DNA from: Zhenpiania hominis | GTDB lineage: Bacteria; Bacillota; Clostridia; Peptostreptococcales; Anaerovoracaceae | Reading direction: 5' to 3' | Length of the DNA: 64,000 nucleotides | NCBI RefSeq assembly: GCF_014333425.1 | Contig: NZ_JACRYT010000001.1 | Span: 434,001 to 498,000, forward strand | Shown here: positions 25,700 to 35,195 of the stretch, one piece after another | Numbering within the stretch: the first letter of the stretch is position 1 | Layout of the letters: every line of letters begins with the position of its first letter | Position numbers and translations under genes: made by a program | Notes under the pieces: generated by a model | Seen by the model: only the letters and a program-made list of their open reading frames with translations | Database searches by the model: none | Told to the model about the DNA's origin: nothing

Positions 25700-26421
25700 T
25701 GGATGCGGCGATTACAACGCTAAAATTTGAAAACAAAGCTGTTATTCCCACCGATCCAAGGACAAAACTGTTTTTGACTGTAACTGTCAGCACGATTATG
25801 ATTACCGGAGGTACAGGCGGATTTATGAATTTCGTCCGTCCGTGCCTCATGGCTTGTCCGATTATTTTTCTGCTCCTTTCGAGAAAATGGACAGCCGCAG
25901 CCAGATTTGCAGTTACATACGCTGTTTTGTTTGCGTTGGAATTAACGGTATTACCGCTGCTCACTGGCACATGGAATTTTATCCTGGGAGCCGCAGTCGG
26001 AATTTATACGCATATGCTCCCCGGATTTATCATGGGATATTATCTGGTGAGTACGACAACCGTCAGCGAATTTGTTGCTGCGATGGAGAAGATGCACATT
26101 CCACAAAAAATCGTGATCCCTATGTCGGTGGTATTCCGATTTTTCCCCACAGTCAAAGAGGAATATGCAGCCATTCGGGACGCTATGAAGATGCGCGGCA
26201 TCACTACCTTCCGCAGTCCCATGAAGATGCTGGAATACCGGATTGTTCCTCTGATGATTTCGATTGCCAAAATCGGAGAAGAACTGTCTGCGGCTGCTCT
26301 TACGCGAGGGCTTGGAGCGCCGCAGAAACGGACGAATATATGTAAAATCAGCTTTGGGCCTTTGGACTTTTTCTTCTTCCTGCTGGCGATACCCTGTTGG
26401 GTCGGTTTCTTTATCTGTTAG
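25699..26421 (+). CDS. ECF transporter transmembrane (T) component
   Basis: This CbiQ/EcfT-family membrane protein of 240 aa links the S component to the ATPases. It begins with the typical DPRTKL segment (residues ~19-24). The late coupling-helix region (YAAIRDAMKMRGI and LTRGLG) carries the characteristic Ala-Arg-Gly type motifs. About five or six membrane helices are expected. Confidence 0.85.
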   Translation: MDAAITTLKFENKAVIPTDPRTKLFLTVTVSTIMITGGTGGFMNFVRPCLMACPIIFLLLSRKWTAAARFAVTYAVLFALELTVLPLLTGTWNFILGAAVGIYTHMLPGFIMGYYLVSTTTVSEFVAAMEKMHIPQKIVIPMSVVFRFFPTVKEEYAAIRDAMKMRGITTFRSPMKMLEYRIVPLMISIAKIGEELSAAALTRGLGAPQKRTNICKISFGPLDFFFFLLAIPCWVGFFIC

Positions 26422-26434
26422 GAGGAAGGCGCCT

Positions 26435-27898
26435 ATGATTGAATTTCGCAACATCAATTTTCGATATGCCGGGGGAACGGATGCCGGCGGGCTTGTAAAC
26501 ATTAACTTAATCATCCCGGACGGGCAAGTTATCCTTTTGTGTGGACAATCTGGCTGCGGAAAAACAACCCTGACCCGGTTGGTGAATGGGCTGATCCCAA
26601 ATTATTATGAGGGCGAGTTAAGCGGTGAAGTCCTGCTGGATGGAAAGAACATCAGCAGACTTCCACTCTATGAAACAGCAAAATATGTGGGGAGCGTTTT
26701 TCAAAATCCCCGCACACAGTTTTTTACGGTGGACTCTACTAGCGAACTGGCCTTTGGATGTGAAAATCAGGGCTTGCCTGAAGAAAAAATCATTCAGCGG
26801 GTGAAATCGACTGCGGAGCAGTTTGGGATGGAGAACCTGCTGGGGAAAAATATCTTTTCTCTTTCCGGTGGGGAAAAGCAGAAAATCGCCTGCGCCTCTG
26901 TATCGGCCAGTGATCCGCCCATCATTGTCCTGGATGAACCATCTTCTAATCTGGATATGTCAGCCACAAAAGATTTGCGCCGGATGATCCAGATTTGGAA
27001 ACAGCAAGGGAAAACAGTTATTATTGCGGAACATCGGCTCTATTATTTGAAAGAGCTGATAGACCGTGTTATTTATTTGAAAAACGGAAAAATCGAAAAA
27101 GATTATCTGGCTTCGGACGCCTTGAAACTGTCCGCAGCGCAACAGGCAGAAATGGGATTGCGGCCTTTTGACCTGGGGGCGTTCCCGGTGGTAGCACATT
27201 CTGCTGTAAGCTGCGGTACTATCGAATGTGAGAACTTTCATTTTGCTTATACAAAGCAAAGGGATGCGCTGGATATTGACAGTCTTTCGCTGCCGCAGGC
27301 GGGCATTATCGCGGTGATCGGCCATAACGGAGCTGGAAAATCAACCTTGGCCCGGTGCCTCTGCGGATTAGAGAAACACTGTAAGGGCATTGTGAAAGTG
27401 GATGGGAAAACGTATAATAGAAAACAGAGGCTGTCCCTGTGCTATATGGTCATGCAGGATGTCAACCATCAGTTGTTTACAGAAAGCACAGAGGAAGAAA
27501 TGCTCATCAGCATGGCGGAGCCAGCTTCGGATAAGGCGGATGCAATTCTTGACCGATTGGATTTGTTGCAGTTTAAGGAGCGGCATCCGATGGCGCTCTC
27601 CGGCGGCCAGAAGCAGCGAGTGGCGATTGCTACCGCCCTTGTTTCCGAGCGTAAGGTTTTAGTGCTGGATGAACCTACCAGCGGCTTGGATTTACAGCAC
27701 ATGAAGGACGTGGCCGATGAACTCATAACGATACAGGAGATGGGAAAGACCTCTCTTGTTATCACCCACGATTATGAGCTGATCGTCAGTTGCTGCACTC
27801 ATGTTCTGCATTTGGAACACGGTGTGGTACAGGAACAATATGCGCTGGATGCCACAGGGCTTCAGCTCCTCAAAAACTTTTTTATTGAATCGAGGTGA
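26435..27898 (+). CDS. Double-domain ECF ATPase
   Basis: This 487-aa protein fuses two ABC ATPase domains, as in YkoD-type ECF modules. Domain 1 has GQSGCGKTTL, LSGGEKQK and IIVLDEPSSNLD. Domain 2 has GHNGAGKSTL, LSGGQKQR and VLVLDEPTSGLD. Both look catalytically competent. The frame is open further upstream, but GGAGG at 26421 fixes the start at 26435. It powers uptake through the two preceding membrane proteins. Confidence 0.9.
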   Translation: MIEFRNINFRYAGGTDAGGLVNINLIIPDGQVILLCGQSGCGKTTLTRLVNGLIPNYYEGELSGEVLLDGKNISRLPLYETAKYVGSVFQNPRTQFFTVDSTSELAFGCENQGLPEEKIIQRVKSTAEQFGMENLLGKNIFSLSGGEKQKIACASVSASDPPIIVLDEPSSNLDMSATKDLRRMIQIWKQQGKTVIIAEHRLYYLKELIDRVIYLKNGKIEKDYLASDALKLSAAQQAEMGLRPFDLGAFPVVAHSAVSCGTIECENFHFAYTKQRDALDIDSLSLPQAGIIAVIGHNGAGKSTLARCLCGLEKHCKGIVKVDGKTYNRKQRLSLCYMVMQDVNHQLFTESTEEEMLISMAEPASDKADAILDRLDLLQFKERHPMALSGGQKQRVAIATALVSERKVLVLDEPTSGLDLQHMKDVADELITIQEMGKTSLVITHDYELIVSCCTHVLHLEHGVVQEQYALDATGLQLLKNFFIESR

Positions 27899-27905
27899 TC
27901 ACAGT

Positions 27906-28859
27906 TTGAACAGAAGCGACCTGTTTTTTTCGCAGCAAAATATGAATTTGCTCTGCCGGGACGAATCCTGTTCCGTTTATCAGATGAAAAACGAAACAGG
28001 AGATGGAACAGCAACCTACTATGAGGTGTATCCCGGAATTGGAGTTATATATAATGACTTCCACATGGCAAGTTGCCCGCCGAGGCGCTTCGACAACACT
28101 CACTATATTTCTATCCATCACTGCCGGGAGGGACGCATTGAGTGGGAAGTCAGCAATGGTGCTTATCTTTATCTTGCGTCCGGCGATATTATGCTGGACA
28201 GTTCTGCTACGGAAAACAACCATTGCAGCTTTCCCGTAAGTCATTACCACGGGATTACAATTACAATTTCTGTTCCCGAAGCTGCGGAAAGTCTCGGAGA
28301 GCTTCTGTCCCTATTTTCTATCGATCTGGAACAGATTGAACACCAATTTGCCTTAAAGGCTCGGCCTTTTATCATGCACGGGAATTCCGTTCCCGACCAT
28401 GTGATTTCGGAACTCTACCAGGTGCCGGAAAATATCCGCTTGGAATATCTCAGGGTAAAGGTATTAGAACTGTTGGTCACGCTCAAGACAGTAGACCCTA
28501 CGGTTTTAGGTGTGGAGCGCCCCTATTTTTATAAAACACAGGTAGAGAAAGTTAAAGCAATCATGGCATTTATGACGGAGGAGCCGGAACGTCACTTCAC
28601 AATGGAGGAATTATCTGAAAAGTTTGATATTTCTACTTCTGCCCTAAAGCAGTGCTTTAAGGGAGTTTACGGCACCGCTATTTATACCTATATGCGGAAT
28701 TATCGGATGGACCTGGCGGCGTCCCTTCTCACACAAACGGATGAACCGATTACAGTGATTGCCGGAAAAGTCGGTTATACGAACACCAGCAAATTCTCCG
28801 AAGCGTTCAAAAAAGTCAAAGGGAAAACACCGCTGGAATATCGAAAAATAAAAATCTAA
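27906..28859 (+). CDS. AraC-family transcriptional regulator
   Basis: This 317-aa protein has an N-terminal sensor domain and a C-terminal pair of AraC HTH motifs (FTMEELSEKFDISTSALKQCF and ITVIAGKVGYTNTSKFSEAFK, near residues 235-310, ending in the KKVKGKTPLEYR signature). I place the start at TTG 27906 because GAGGTG lies 8 nt upstream. It sits between the ECF importer and the ABC pair and probably controls both, perhaps with the imported ligand as co-effector, as for siderophore-sensing AraC regulators (inference). Confidence 0.85.
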   Translation: MNRSDLFFSQQNMNLLCRDESCSVYQMKNETGDGTATYYEVYPGIGVIYNDFHMASCPPRRFDNTHYISIHHCREGRIEWEVSNGAYLYLASGDIMLDSSATENNHCSFPVSHYHGITITISVPEAAESLGELLSLFSIDLEQIEHQFALKARPFIMHGNSVPDHVISELYQVPENIRLEYLRVKVLELLVTLKTVDPTVLGVERPYFYKTQVEKVKAIMAFMTEEPERHFTMEELSEKFDISTSALKQCFKGVYGTAIYTYMRNYRMDLAASLLTQTDEPITVIAGKVGYTNTSKFSEAFKKVKGKTPLEYRKIKI

Positions 28860-28915
28860 ATGGAGCAAAACGAGGCTTCGCAGAGTGGCAGACAAATTGA
28901 ATACCTGTAATACTT

Positions 28916-28953
28916 AGAGAGTACCAAAGAGATTGGTGCTCTCTAATTTTTTG
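28916..28953 (+). terminator. Hairpin terminator between AraC and the ABC pair
   Basis: A 10-bp stem AGAGAGTACC / GGTGCTCTCT (one G-T pair) followed by AATTTTTT. Confidence 0.75.
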
Positions 28954-28970
28954 CTAAAGGAGGAAAGGAA

Positions 28971-30737
28971 ATGAAGCAGAAAAGCTGGATTTCTATTGTG
29001 TTTTCCTTTGCTTCACAGTGCCGGGGCAAGATTGTCCTGTCCGTCTTATGTGCAATCATCAGTGTGGTTGCCGGACTGATACCTTATTGGAGTGTTTACC
29101 AAATTATCACACTCTTTATCGACGGTTCACCTGTGATGGCAGAGGTTTGGAAATGGTGCTGGATCGGACTTGGCGCTTATGCGATACGCTTCTTGCTCTA
29201 TGGTATTTCAACGAGCCTGTCCCACATATCTGCCTACACCATTTTGGAGAATATTCGTTTGACCCTTGCCCAGCGGCTGATGAAAGCTCCGCTGGGGACA
29301 GTCATCGGAGAGTCCGTGGGTAAGCTGAAAAGTGTATTGGTAGACCGGGTAGAAACGATTGAGCTGCCGCTGGCCCACATGATCCCGGAGTGTATCTCCA
29401 ACCTGCTGCTCCCCGTAGCAGTCTTTGTCTATCTGGCCTGGATTGACTGGCGTATGGCTCTGGCTATGCTGGTGACTGTGCCTCTCGCTTTTATCGCTTT
29501 TGCCATGATGATGAAGAATTTTAATAAGCTCTATGCCGATTACATGGAGTCCAATAACTATGTGAACGGCGTGATTGTAGAGTATGTGGAGGGCATTGAA
29601 GTTATCAAGGCGTTTAACCAGTCCTCCAGCTCCTATGAAAAATTCACAAAGGCGGTTCAATCTTTCAAGGACTACACCCTCAAATGGTATCAAAGCACTT
29701 GGAAGTTGATGAATTTTATTTCTGCGGTGTTACCATCCACCTTTTTGGGGACGCTCCCGATTGGTATGTATCTCTATTGGACCGGCAGCCTGGCCCCGCA
29801 GGATCTTGTGATGTGCCTGATCCTCTCGCTGGGGATTGTAGGTCCGCTGATGAACTTTACCACCTATGTCAATGAAACGAAAACGGTTGAATATGCCGTA
29901 CACGATGTAGACAAGCTGCTCCATGTGGAAGAACTGCCCGATACTGGAAAACCAGTGGAGGCGCAGTCCAAAGACATTCAGCTTCAGGATGTTTCGTTCT
30001 CTTATGATAAAGAGAGCGGTAAACAGGTGCTTTCCCATATCAATCTGAAAATCCCGGAGGGAAAGTTTACGGCACTTGTCGGCCCGTCCGGTGGAGGTAA
30101 GTCCACCATCGCCCGCTTGATTGCCCGTTTTTGGGATGTGAACGATGGAAAAATCACCATTGGCGGTGTGGACATTCGCAGTATGCCGCTGGCCCAGCTT
30201 GCCGATATTGTCAGCTTTGTTACACAGGATAACTTCTTGTTCAACTGCTCCATCAAGGAAAATATCCGGCTGGGAAACCCTGATGCTACGGACGAGGAAG
30301 TATATGCGGCAGCAAAAGCCGCCTGCTGTGATGAGTTTATACGGAAATTGGACAATGGCTATGACACGATGGCCGGGGATGCGGGGAACCGGCTTTCAGG
30401 TGGTGAAAAACAGCGTATTTCTATTGCCCGCATGATTTTGAAAAATGCCCCCATCGTGATTTTGGACGAGGCAACGGCGTTCACCGATCAGGAGAACGAA
30501 GAAAAAATCCAGCAGTCTATCGCTGCTTTGACAAAAGGGAAAACGCTGCTGGTCATCGCGCATCGTTTGTCCACCATCAAAAATGCCGATCAGATTATTG
30601 TCCTGCAAAACGGGCAGGTTGAGAACACAGGTACTCATCAGCAGCTTTTAGATGGCGACTCTCTCTATCGGGATATGTGGGAGGCGCATATCGGAGCGCA
30701 GAACTGGTCTGCCGGTTCCGGGAAAGGAGGTAACTGA
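28971..30737 (+). CDS. ABC transporter, fused membrane and ATPase domains (IrtA/YbtP-like)
   Basis: This 588-aa half-transporter has six transmembrane helices (residues ~1-310) and a C-terminal ATPase with GPSGGGKST, LSGGEKQR, VILDEATAFTD and the IAHRLSTI switch region. The DEATAF-D variant of Walker B/D-loop is, to my knowledge, frequent in the IrtA/YbtP group, which has the exporter fold but imports metal-siderophore complexes. It is followed one base later by a second half-transporter. The DtxR-type gene at the operon end also points to metal. Confidence 0.83.
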   Translation: MKQKSWISIVFSFASQCRGKIVLSVLCAIISVVAGLIPYWSVYQIITLFIDGSPVMAEVWKWCWIGLGAYAIRFLLYGISTSLSHISAYTILENIRLTLAQRLMKAPLGTVIGESVGKLKSVLVDRVETIELPLAHMIPECISNLLLPVAVFVYLAWIDWRMALAMLVTVPLAFIAFAMMMKNFNKLYADYMESNNYVNGVIVEYVEGIEVIKAFNQSSSSYEKFTKAVQSFKDYTLKWYQSTWKLMNFISAVLPSTFLGTLPIGMYLYWTGSLAPQDLVMCLILSLGIVGPLMNFTTYVNETKTVEYAVHDVDKLLHVEELPDTGKPVEAQSKDIQLQDVSFSYDKESGKQVLSHINLKIPEGKFTALVGPSGGGKSTIARLIARFWDVNDGKITIGGVDIRSMPLAQLADIVSFVTQDNFLFNCSIKENIRLGNPDATDEEVYAAAKAACCDEFIRKLDNGYDTMAGDAGNRLSGGEKQRISIARMILKNAPIVILDEATAFTDQENEEKIQQSIAALTKGKTLLVIAHRLSTIKNADQIIVLQNGQVENTGTHQQLLDGDSLYRDMWEAHIGAQNWSAGSGKGGN

Positions 30738-30738
30738 T

Positions 30739-32487
30739 ATGTTTCGGATTGTAAATCGACTGATCCAATGGACAGGAAAATATAAACGGCGTATTTACAT
30801 CGGGTTTATCTACGCTTTCATTCACAGCATTTTTACCGCAATTCCTATTATGCTGGCTGCAAAGGGACTGAGTGCTGTTCTGGATGACTGGGGTGGCGTT
30901 AAACCATTGGAGAGCCAGGACATCTGGATCATGCTGGGGGCCATGATTTTAGCTGTATTGGGTCGATACCTGTTCTCTTATCTCCGAGCCATCACGCAGG
31001 AAAGTGTCGGTTATGAAGCAACCGCTGACGAGAGAATCAGGCTGGGAGACATTTTGAAGCGGGTGTCGCTTGGCTTTTTCAGTAAGAACAATATGGGCGA
31101 ACTTTCCGCAGCCGCTACAACCGACCTCTCGTTTATGGAAATGTTCGCCATGAATATGGTCAACACCGTTGTGAATGGATATATCACCGTTGTTGTCCTG
31201 ATATTGTTCCTTGCATTTTACAGCCCTCTGGCGGGAGGAATTGCTCTGGCTGGTGTCCTTCTGTCTGCCCTGTTTCTTCACCTGCTGGAGGCGCGCAGCC
31301 ACCAAAACGCTCCTATCCATCAAAAGGCACAGGACGATATGGTGGAAAATTCCATCGAGTATCTGCGAGGGATGCAGGTGGTGAAAGCCTTTAAGCAGGA
31401 AGGTGTGTCTATTGCCGGTATTCGCAAAGCATACAGCGACAGCAAGAAAATCAACATCAAAATTGAAGTGGAATATATGCCCTTCAACTGTCTGCACCTG
31501 TTTTCGCTGAAAGCTGCCTCCATCGCCATAGTAGCTGTGGCCGCTCTGCTGACCTATAACGGCAGTATGGAACTTCCTACCATGCTCATGCTGGATATGT
31601 TCTCTTTTATGATCTTTGGAAGTGTGGAAGCCATGAACAACGCCGCCCATGTATTGGAGGTCATTGATGCTACGCTGGACAAACTGGACGGCATTGAACA
31701 CGCTGACATTATAGACAAAGACGGGAAAGATATTTCTTTGCAGAACACGGACATTGCTTTCCGTGATGTGACATTCTCCTACGATAAAGTTCCTGTTTTA
31801 CGGAATATCAGCTTTTCCATCCCGCAGGGCAGCACTACGGCCATTGTAGGGCCATCTGGCAGCGGCAAGACCACGATTTGTAACCTGATTGCCCGTTTCT
31901 ATGATGTGGACAGCGGCGAGGTCACAGTAGGCGGTGAGGATGTACGGAACATGACCTGTGACAGTTTGCTCCGCAATATCTCGATGGTCCTTCAAAAGGT
32001 CTACCTGTTCCACGATACCATTGAAAACAACATCCGTTTCGGTAATCCAGGTGCAACAAAAGAAGAAATTATAGAGGCCGCGAAAAAGGCTCGGTGCCAC
32101 GACTTCATTATGGCTCTTCCCGATGGATATGAAACGGTGATCGGCGAGGGTGGCTCTACGCTGTCTGGCGGAGAAAAACAGCGCATTTCTATTGCTCGCG
32201 CCATATTGAAAAACGCTAATATCGTAATTCTTGATGAGGCAACTGCAAGTATTGACCCGGAAAATGAGCACCTGATCCAGCAGGCAATCAGTGAATTGAC
32301 CATTGGAAAAACGGTTATCGTTATCGCTCACCGTCTGGCAACGATTGAACACGCTGACCAGATTTTAGTGGTGGATAAAGGTCAAGTTGTTCAGAAAGGA
32401 ACACATCAGCAGCTTGTTCAGCAGGAAGGACTTTATCGCCGTTTCATTACAATCCGTGAGCAGGCAGAGGGCTGGAGCATTGCCTGA
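30739..32487 (+). CDS. ABC transporter, fused membrane and ATPase domains (IrtB/YbtQ-like)
   Basis: This 582-aa partner half-transporter has six helices followed by GPSGSGKTT, LSGGEKQR, VILDEATASIDPEN and IAHRLATI. AAAGGAGG precedes ATG 30739; the longer frame up to 30652 overlaps the preceding gene and has no site. Together with the preceding gene it forms a heterodimer. Direction of transport cannot be read from sequence. Confidence 0.85.
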   Translation: MFRIVNRLIQWTGKYKRRIYIGFIYAFIHSIFTAIPIMLAAKGLSAVLDDWGGVKPLESQDIWIMLGAMILAVLGRYLFSYLRAITQESVGYEATADERIRLGDILKRVSLGFFSKNNMGELSAAATTDLSFMEMFAMNMVNTVVNGYITVVVLILFLAFYSPLAGGIALAGVLLSALFLHLLEARSHQNAPIHQKAQDDMVENSIEYLRGMQVVKAFKQEGVSIAGIRKAYSDSKKINIKIEVEYMPFNCLHLFSLKAASIAIVAVAALLTYNGSMELPTMLMLDMFSFMIFGSVEAMNNAAHVLEVIDATLDKLDGIEHADIIDKDGKDISLQNTDIAFRDVTFSYDKVPVLRNISFSIPQGSTTAIVGPSGSGKTTICNLIARFYDVDSGEVTVGGEDVRNMTCDSLLRNISMVLQKVYLFHDTIENNIRFGNPGATKEEIIEAAKKARCHDFIMALPDGYETVIGEGGSTLSGGEKQRISIARAILKNANIVILDEATASIDPENEHLIQQAISELTIGKTVIVIAHRLATIEHADQILVVDKGQVVQKGTHQQLVQQEGLYRRFITIREQAEGWSIA

Positions 32488-32509
32488 TAATTTGAGGGAG
32501 AACTGCAAC

Positions 32510-32890
32510 ATGAAACTTCATGCGTCCGGGGAAGACTATCTAGAAGCAATCTTTGTTATTTATAGAGAAAAAGGCATGGTACGCTCCGTAGATGTGGCCC
32601 GGCACATGGAGGTGTCAAAGCCCAGTGTGTGCCATGCGGTGGCTACCTTGCGGGACGGCGGCTTTCTCACGATGGACGAGGATCACTTTCTCCATCTGAC
32701 CAATGTGGGTCGTGAAGTGGCGGAGCATATTTATGAAAAGCACCGTTTCTTTACCGATCGGCTGATCGAAGCCGGAGTAGATCCGGAAACGGCTGAAAGG
32801 GAAGCCTGCCGGATGGAGCATGTGATTAGTTCAGAAACTTTTGAAAAGATAAAGGCTGTAGCTAATCCCAATACGAAGAAGGGAAAATAA
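32510..32890 (+). CDS. DtxR/MntR-family metal-dependent regulator
   Basis: This 126-aa protein has the DtxR family layout: an N-terminal winged helix (SGEDYLEAIFVIYREKG ... VSKPSVCHAVATL) and a dimerisation/metal-binding domain (HLTNVGREVAEHIYEKH ... EREACRMEHVIS). The SH3-like third domain is absent, as in MntR-type members. GAGGGAG precedes ATG 32510. As the last gene of the transporter operon, it likely represses it when metal is plentiful (inference). Confidence 0.87.
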   Translation: MKLHASGEDYLEAIFVIYREKGMVRSVDVARHMEVSKPSVCHAVATLRDGGFLTMDEDHFLHLTNVGREVAEHIYEKHRFFTDRLIEAGVDPETAEREACRMEHVISSETFEKIKAVANPNTKKGK

Positions 32891-32901
32891 ATAGATTCTT
32901 A

Positions 32902-32938
32902 GGCGGCCCTGAGTATTTTACAGAGCCGCCCTTTTTAT
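32902..32938 (+). terminator. Terminator of the ABC/DtxR operon
   Basis: GGCGGCCCTG / CAGAGCCGCC stem (one mismatch) followed by CTTTTTATT. Confidence 0.8.
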
Positions 32939-33016
32939 TATGGCAAGAAAGATTATAAGTGAAAAAATAGAAACTATTGTAGGAATCTTGCTCGATATTA
33001 TCTCTTTACATACCGA

Positions 33017-33046
33017 TTGCTGAATGCTGTAAGTGTGAGGTATAAT
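33017..33046 (+). promoter_or_regulatory. Promoter of the WYL regulator gene
   Basis: TTGCTG (33017-33022), 18-bp spacer, TATAAT (33041-33046), about 57 nt before the ATG. Confidence 0.65.
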
Positions 33047-33103
33047 AAAAACATAGCATTGAGCAAGAGATAAATGTAACAGAAAGAAAAAAACGGAGAC
33101 TAC

Positions 33104-34069
33104 ATGAACGCAGTACACACAAGGGATCGTATCTTTCTCATTATGAAGATGCTTTATGAGAAAAGTGATGAAAATCATCCTTTAGCAACAAATGAAATTA
33201 TGGATTTTCTTGCACAGAATGGAATTACTGTAGACAGGAAAACCTTTAGAGAAGACATGAACTTTTTGATCCAGTCAGAGGATCTTGATATAATCAGGAT
33301 TAAAAGCTCTCCCAATAAATATTTCTGGGGTGAGCGTGTGTTTGAAATTCCGGAACTAAAGCTATTGATTGACGCAGTTTCCGCAGCTCGTTTTATCAGT
33401 CAGGATAAGAGCGATGATCTGATCAAAAAGCTCATTGCTCTGGCAGGAAAGAGCCAGCGCCACGAGCTGATTCGTAATGTACATGGCACAGGGAAAATGA
33501 AGGCGGATAACCGCAGGTTGTACTATATTGTAGATATCTTAAACGATGCAATCAATCAGAAGAAAAAGATTAAATTTCAGTATTACGAATACGACGGGCA
33601 AAAGTATAAGGTACTCCGCCATGATGGAGAAGAATATATCCTAAGCCCATACGCGCTTTATTGGAATGAGGACAATTACTATCTGGTGGGGTTTTCTGAG
33701 AAACGGCAGAAGGTGATTACTTTTCGAGTAGACCGCTTATGCTTGCCGGAAATTTTAGAAGAAGCAGCTATCTCAGAACCGAAAGACTTTAATATATCGG
33801 ATTTTGGCAACAAGGTTTTCCGCATGTTTGGCGGAGAAGAAACGATAGTGAAACTTTTGTGTAAGGACGAATTGATGAAGTACATCATTGACCAGTTTGG
33901 CACAGAAGTAGAGACGCAAACGCACAGCGACGGCACTTTTACCGCATGTGTCTCTGTAGAACTTAGTCCGGCTTTTTACGGCTGGGTGTTCCAGTTTGCC
34001 GGAAAGATGAGGATACTGTCACCGGAGAAAGCGGTAGATGAATATAAAAAGATGAAAGCAGCGAATTAA
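33104..34069 (+). CDS. WYL-domain transcriptional regulator
   Basis: This 321-aa protein has an N-terminal winged helix (residues ~1-65), then the WYL ligand-binding domain: IKFQYYEYDG, YILSPYALYWNEDNYYLVGF and FRVDRL (about residues 150-225), and a C-terminal WCX-like extension. WYL proteins sense nucleotide- or nucleic-acid-derived ligands and often control defence or stress genes. It is followed 11 nt later by a GNAT gene, so the two may be co-transcribed. Confidence 0.87.
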   Translation: MNAVHTRDRIFLIMKMLYEKSDENHPLATNEIMDFLAQNGITVDRKTFREDMNFLIQSEDLDIIRIKSSPNKYFWGERVFEIPELKLLIDAVSAARFISQDKSDDLIKKLIALAGKSQRHELIRNVHGTGKMKADNRRLYYIVDILNDAINQKKKIKFQYYEYDGQKYKVLRHDGEEYILSPYALYWNEDNYYLVGFSEKRQKVITFRVDRLCLPEILEEAAISEPKDFNISDFGNKVFRMFGGEETIVKLLCKDELMKYIIDQFGTEVETQTHSDGTFTACVSVELSPAFYGWVFQFAGKMRILSPEKAVDEYKKMKAAN

Positions 34070-34080
34070 GGAGCAGACAA

Positions 34081-34575
34081 ATGTATATTCGACATATAAG
34101 ACCGGAAGATGATCGTATGTCTATCAGTGAAATATATGAGCGAAGCTGGAAACATGCTTATAAAGACATTTTGCCGGATAGTTATCTGAATGCGATACCA
34201 CGAGGTCACTGGGCTTCCGTGATAGATAGCCCCGGCTGGAATACACTGATTTTGTTTGAGCGGGGAAAGATAGTCGGAACCAGCAGCTTTTGCAAATCTC
34301 GCTTTCCGCAATTTGAAGGTTGCGGAGAGATCATTTCTCTGTATCTGCTCCCGGAATATATGGGGAAAGGATATGGAAAAGAATTATTGAAATTCGTGAT
34401 CGCAGAATTGTCGGCGCAAGGATTTCAAGAAATTTTTTTATATGTGCTGGAAGAAAACAATCGAGCAAGAGTTTTGTATGAACATTGTGGATTTTTGAAG
34501 GCAGAAGATGTGATAGAGGAAAAAATTGGCGACAAAAATATCCGGGAAATTCGATATGTTTTGAAATCTGGCTGA
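34081..34575 (+). CDS. GNAT-family N-acetyltransferase
   Basis: This 164-aa protein has the acetyl-CoA-binding motif A: EIISLYLLPEYMGKGYGKELLKF (residues ~82-104), followed by the NNRARVLYEHCGF motif B region. The acceptor is unknown. It is close behind the WYL regulator (11 nt), with a GGAGCAG site. Confidence 0.88.
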   Translation: MYIRHIRPEDDRMSISEIYERSWKHAYKDILPDSYLNAIPRGHWASVIDSPGWNTLILFERGKIVGTSSFCKSRFPQFEGCGEIISLYLLPEYMGKGYGKELLKFVIAELSAQGFQEIFLYVLEENNRARVLYEHCGFLKAEDVIEEKIGDKNIREIRYVLKSG

Positions 34576-34642
34576 TTGAAAGAGGCTGCATTCTATGTAG
34601 AGATATCGTTTGCTGTTATATGAAGAAATTATAGCGAATATT

Positions 34643-34951
34643 TTACTTTTGAAGTCCCTTTGCCAGAGCGATGAGGTGATCCAATTGATCGCTATCCAGC
34701 TTTTTGGCGATATTATATAATTCATTTGCCTTTGTCGGATCATTTGTTTCTATATCAAAAAAGTCTTTCGGGGTGATTTCAAGATATTCGCAGATATAGA
34801 AAATGCCAGAAAGAGACGGCATAGATTTTCCGCTTTCAATATTATTGATATATCCGGGATTTTGCCCCATCGATAAGCTCATGTCGCGAGCTGATACACC
34901 TTTTTCTTCTCTGAGCTGCGCAAGACGCATGGAAAAATCTTTTTCTGTCAT
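34643..34951 (-). CDS. Xre-family regulator (copy 1)
   Basis: This ~102-aa protein has an N-terminal Xre HTH (LAQLREEKGVSARDMSLSMGQNPGYINNIESGK) and a C-terminal helical part. It is close to identical to the protein encoded at 62353-62661, outside the element. I place the start at MTEKDF (34951), matching the second copy; a longer frame reaches 34969. It is divergent from the zinc-ribbon gene at 35196, and the promoter between them is also shared with the second locus. Confidence 0.85.
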   Translation of the reverse strand: MTEKDFSMRLAQLREEKGVSARDMSLSMGQNPGYINNIESGKSMPSLSGIFYICEYLEITPKDFFDIETNDPTKANELYNIAKKLDSDQLDHLIALAKGLQK

Positions 34952-35003
34952 GATTTTTATCACCACCATTCCATTTTATTGTAACCGATAGGAGACCTTA
35001 AAG

Positions 35004-35057
35004 TATTTGTTTACAGATGTTACTGACATTGTTATGTTGGTCAATAGATGATATAAT
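35004..35057 (+). promoter_or_regulatory. Promoter/operator module (copy 1)
   Basis: TTGTTA (35029-35034), 17-bp spacer, TATAAT (35052-35057). Upstream lies TATTTGTTTACAGATGTTA (35004-35022). All of this recurs, with one change in the upstream block, at 62714-62767 beside the second copy of the Xre regulator, so the block is a candidate operator. Confidence 0.65.
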
Positions 35058-35195
35058 TGACAGCGGTAATGGTTATAAAACGATATGAGCTGTTTTGTTT
35101 GGAATCTTTTCCGTAAAACTCTTTCCGGTTGTATATCTATAGTGTATGATCATATAGTCAGAGACAAGAGGCTATGAAACGGAGGAAATATAATT

